Source of the DNA: a virus
Virus record (IMG/VR): IMGVR_UViG_3300037339_000034
Span: 1 to 34,895 of that record
Direction: 5' to 3' (one strand)
DNA: 34,895 bases
The position numbers and the translations under genes are program-made. The notes beneath the pieces were generated by a model that was not told the DNA's origin, ran no database searches, and worked only from the letters and a program-made list of their open reading frames with translations. Positions 33,301-34,895 of this stretch are shown in pieces; the first letter of the stretch is position 1; each line of letters opens with the position of its first letter.

Positions 33301-34895
33301 GGTGCGAGCGGCAAGGTGCTGACCCCGTTCATGCGGGACAAGAACCTTTTCAGGTCGTCAATCCTGACGGTGATGGAGAGGGGCGCGCGCCCAACCACCA
33401 AGCAGGAGCGCCAGCAAATGGTGGCGGCCGGCAATGCGCCGACCACTACGGTGGCGCTGTTCCCCGAGTTCGGCACGCGGGCGCAGTACAGCGAGATCTT
33501 CGAGAAGCTGGTGAAGGACGGCAAGATCAAGCGAGCCGAACTTGAGGCCCTGGGCTTGGCCAGCGCGCTGAACAACATGAAGAAGTGGGGCGACGTTATC
33601 GGCCTGGCCCAGATGGCAGACACCGAAGGTCGAGACCCATACATGGTTGGGGCCGACGCGCTGCCGCCGCAAATTCGCAAAGCGTACATGAAGGCGCACG
33701 TGATCTCGCGCGAGAACCGGAACCAGATGTACGAGGACCTGCATCTCGCCAGGGAGCGGTTGGCAAAGTACGAGGAAGAAGAGCGCCAGCAGGACCTGCC
33801 GTATGTGCCGCTGCCGGGCGAGGGCTTTGTGCTTCCCGAGTTGTTGGCCGCGTTCAGAGGGGAAGGAGAGCAGGGGCCCCGGACCTCCCAACAAGAGCAG
33901 GTTACTCGCGCGGCAGACATCGCGGCGACGAAGGAGATCATCGCGTTCCTGGAGAAGGAGGGAACCATCCCCACAGCGGAGCAGCAGATCGCTGCGCGTG
34001 ATGAGATCAACAGCATTCTCGAACTGCCAATAGGCCCGAAGGACAAGATCCCCATAGGCATACTGGAGATGATCGCGGCGGCAGCGGCCGTCAAAGTTCG
34101 CGTTATGCCGGACAACCCGTACCGCAACTCCGGTCGCGACGCGATGACGATCGATGGCTCGGTCAACGTCGACATCACCCCGGAGAACTGGCGGAGCCTG
34201 CGTCCAGAGACGCCCGAGTATTACTACAACTACCGGCCCGTGGGGCGCTCGAACGAAGACGCCTATGGCGCGTACGTGTTCTTCCAGGACAACCCGCACT
34301 TCGCGGGTCAGGTGACCCACAATCGATTCAGACCGCCCGGTGGTTACCGTGGCTCGTTCATGCACTTCCGCTATGCGGAGTCGCAGCTCACCAACGGCGA
34401 ACCCGCTTACGAGGTCATCGAGGTTCAGTCCGACCCGTTCCAGGGAACCGAGCACATGGCCCGCAGTCAGCAGGAATGGAACGCGACGAAGAAGTCTGCC
34501 GAGTCTCTACGTGCGCGCCTCGACCGAGTTGGTTTCACCATGATGGAGCGCACGTCGAAGGCGCTCGAAACGCGGATGGAAGCGGCACACATGGGTGTGC
34601 TTGATGCGTGGAACGATACCGAGGGCAGGACGCAGGCAGAGATCATCACCAATCGCGGCCACCTGATCGTTGAGTGGGAGAAGGAGCGAACGCAGATCTA
34701 CGAGACCGCGATTGAGCGCATCGAACTATGGCGCGAGAACAATACTCGCCCGGTCCTCCGCGACCTGAACAACATCACGAGCGAAGACGCGCGGGCGTTC
34801 AAGCTGCTCGACAACAAGGCCATGGATGAGGTCGCCGTTCAGGTGAAAGCCTGGCTGGAGTGGATGCGCGACGCCACGAACTTCAACCCGGGCGG
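27364..34895 (+). CDS. giant polyvalent virion protein with GGDEF, zincin-like, MerR-like and specificity-subunit-like regions (3' end outside window)
   Basis: More than 2510 codons, open to the window edge; start ATG 27364 after AGGGG at 27353-27357. Seen: Gln/Ala-rich helical N-terminus; Gly/Ala hydrophobic stretches about 290-515 (AAQEANEQLQ at 462-471). Residues about 768-915 form a GGDEF domain: DDLTG 771-775, D804, N812, D821, GGDEF 844-848, ADAAMRSAK 898-906. The I-site position reads GLAD, so the RxxD Arg is absent. HETVGH 1410-1415 is zincin-like. Residues 1640-1700 look like a MerR helix-turn-helix (TLRWWGASGLLPK, TYPKDHVDRI). About 1793-1870 resembles an HsdS repeat (GDLYIARIG, GTAQQSINQKDID). 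AAEEYLAE is at 1900. EVIEVQSD at 2350-2357 is a polyvalent-protein motif. Proteins of this kind are packaged and ejected ahead of the genome; that role is inferred from architecture and position. Confidence 0.85.
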   Translation, partial: MAVKDDLRTELEQAQRNLEAATRQGDFNQEDHFASQVKQLGDELSAYDRQNPRAPVDTPPSTGPALAQQAPVSREDFKQQVGALSAYTPDEYPAPGGPGQGALSIEQDTPQGVQPDEWWAGSEEGVRKASGALDSYVDNRGVTSSDVAKTAAAAIIKQGAQALFERARDAQSQQYAWLQEQISFEPDKSDKVAHAKWQAAIDRQTATLQAGGEIDPTFWGTFVRPFLAPTGKTSFGQKLENLSERVNRSRSEEAKTAEKKQWLPTAEMFNKNFNAGDPSTWFEGTAMPWEDLDAFSLHFAAQAPSFSGGFIANRAAGRASAAVAGAIKRAEGILNPNMVKRYADKVQTVVGTVAGVATDYMLTKEQLETQIQEAIKPHWDDEPKWDADPDFTKLVNAGVPRETAKQLRANEAAVTGATAAAFVSAMGEAPLQKFFAKIGIGEAVSRAGTAAKAGVGGALTNAAQEANEQLQTNWQERQFDPSTPMTKDVMNSLVGGMMIGAPVATVGGALAGGTPHNASLNKDQKRLLESGFKLWTDTANKRSAVQAKVYDPEYIKNTEPEQRLKDYAEIEALQEAESKAFLKSEPVIRKMQEKYGATPQSKTRVDKFATQHGQRIAKIEANRQARWHGENIKQTEDQVAQEAADVQRQIEENANKLGEFTQTRDDLTMVQEGGVIEEEGGLAAMDRYDRLIDQGYGRWTSNKKTKFVLTPAGRMARDSIDAAINAQQKTVDVKYAGPERRQETLSRLSDEKWSAMSATEQQAWYKESRTDDLTGVQNVKALKDYNTWVEEGRVPPAAAVGFIDSDSLGWVNKNMGDKAGDEFLAKIGKAFKTAGLADVTFRKGGDEFVVHGDTQEEVDAAIRVAQQTLAGMDPVTDETGRSVQPEITWGTGDTQDMADAAMRSAKVAKVAEGRRSKTGQPPTSLRQARPGDLPIMSYDGSGEPTETNAIIDEMQRIADATDEFSVRRFEKLSDQLDRLVTMEGERTDIMRFAQGLLKAMNLSKSGLSHAKIVAEAKVKWMAMSVEQKAFYEKRAAEFFTPFFGEYVGGVDAYISEQHSLDGDPDFDSKMPSFTHDENGNRAYGENTAAFTSLKRLIDEKRLPPNVIRDLDDTSTWWRGLGHEDITPVDVLMTRVHRWIGVEMMAGGPSPFSDQLEEYKRVAAEFDDAAYPLLQLYGDPLAGNNFYTPLQKGSRVEIISEGRSVAGVVIKADNDSVVVKWDEDMKVFDPDVEKKGDTARFSRRFGWQISARHARGGKSYGRQFGSWPGQARMGRRWNPDQEAWETAADVARRSDRARVVNASRNVLRGLAENAKVKATRNEMRRARASANEMMAGMGNLPQITLANSVADLPPHMQAKLVAHGSNGAGVQGMFDEDDPRNGVWVLIGNSVVAAKKRGITLERQIAEAVIHETVGHYGLRGWMGNDKTMNQFMDAIEAAFPKEVRAKGRDYGFMVRRGAWRAQPLAESPGAILMSAEADAIRLMINERNARTFVTGDGSRVVSDRPRPDDRWIETAKVYDGIRALLKDSMNSTTGGYGTFPPGRGEITQEELAKHIGMKKQRLAAILTTGAGRASENEILSILDGIESLSSGGGPIRTELKAATEKVKTDLSGYAASLGRLTFEQVLDEANKAIKAQLGEGALPIKARTLRWWGASGLLPKIGTRGRLSTYPKDHVDRIVRIKTLQEQGLTIERIGREMKKAESDQVSAQTRRDVRGFVDQMLGAGVSARAIANALKVRITEVKGGVNLTVGVDQADALMRLAERNAEDVKVGLPAPPPFMKTPGSHWETSSSGEGDLYIARIGPNAGAPSRTRTGPNDIAIKFDKEKLLPDYMFYVLQYLQPKMAARLRGTAQQSINQKDIDTVLREHFQAPTSQLRGGLQEPGSTDGMEWMSDAHRRLAAEEYLAEMAQLIVTDYGGKMPKPQLNMFQRIANHIRNWMVRKGYGRFMRGPMKFTDNDIAMIIWNAQNFVRNEKGWAYQGASGKVLTPFMRDKNLFRSSILTVMERGARPTTKQERQQMVAAGNAPTTTVALFPEFGTRAQYSEIFEKLVKDGKIKRAELEALGLASALNNMKKWGDVIGLAQMADTEGRDPYMVGADALPPQIRKAYMKAHVISRENRNQMYEDLHLARERLAKYEEEERQQDLPYVPLPGEGFVLPELLAAFRGEGEQGPRTSQQEQVTRAADIAATKEIIAFLEKEGTIPTAEQQIAARDEINSILELPIGPKDKIPIGILEMIAAAAAVKVRVMPDNPYRNSGRDAMTIDGSVNVDITPENWRSLRPETPEYYYNYRPVGRSNEDAYGAYVFFQDNPHFAGQVTHNRFRPPGGYRGSFMHFRYAESQLTNGEPAYEVIEVQSDPFQGTEHMARSQQEWNATKKSAESLRARLDRVGFTMMERTSKALETRMEAAHMGVLDAWNDTEGRTQAEIITNRGHLIVEWEKERTQIYETAIERIELWRENNTRPVLRDLNNITSEDARAFKLLDNKAMDEVAVQVKAWLEWMRDATNFNPG

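Noticed and set aside
1-34895. tRNA or rRNA genes, insertion sequences, integrase or attachment sites
   Set aside because: The few gaps are short and show no cloverleaf-like or inverted-repeat-bounded structure. No transposase or integrase motif was seen in any forward frame.

Overview
The window is part of a GC-rich, tailed double-stranded DNA phage or prophage (Caudoviricetes), most likely with a short, podovirus-type tail. Every convincing gene lies on the + strand. Genes are packed head to tail, and many junctions overlap by 1-4 nt (ATGA, GTGA, TAATG, TGATG). A terminase large subunit, portal, scaffold, capsid protein, two adaptor-like proteins and a gp10-like tail nozzle protein are present. 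I see no sheath, tape measure or baseplate set, which argues for a short tail. High GC and the gene families suggest a proteobacterial host, but the sequence does not fix the host. No tRNA, integrase, lysis or replication gene is visible, so this is only the structural half of a genome.

Layout. Positions 1-2054 hold small pre-terminase genes, including a KQAIAIA-type small basic protein, a free-standing copy of a domain usually seen on large phage virion proteins, and a Gp49/gp66-family protein. Positions 2071-10210 are the packaging and head module: terminase, portal, two small ORFs, a GroES-like co-chaperonin, scaffold, a conserved head-module protein, a decoration-like protein and a Mu gpT-like major capsid protein, followed by a hairpin terminator. 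Positions 10291-19068 hold small structural proteins, two adaptor-like proteins, an Ig/propeller/lectin-like adhesin, fibre proteins and the nozzle. Positions 19069-24517 form a fibre and adhesin cluster: two collagen-like proteins, small beta-rich partners and three tandem polyglycine proteins.

After a near-perfect parS-like palindrome (24518-24533) come a GNAT acetyltransferase, a virion protein ending in an S74 intramolecular chaperone, and a Pro/Ala-rich putative internal protein. The last gene (27364 to the window edge, more than 2510 codons, still open) encodes a giant polyvalent protein of the kind phages package and eject. It carries a membrane-active-looking N-terminal part, a GGDEF nucleotidyl-cyclase domain with its catalytic and base-binding residues in place, a zincin-like HETVGH motif, a MerR-like helix-turn-helix, a stretch resembling a type I restriction specificity subunit, and a polyvalent-protein domain near the visible end.

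The most notable observation is this putative virion-delivered GGDEF enzyme. If active, it could make a cyclic dinucleotide in the host at the moment of DNA entry. The combination of GGDEF, metallopeptidase and DNA-binding modules in one ejected protein, together with a parS-like site, a co-chaperonin and an acetyltransferase within the structural operon, points to early host takeover functions carried among the virion genes.
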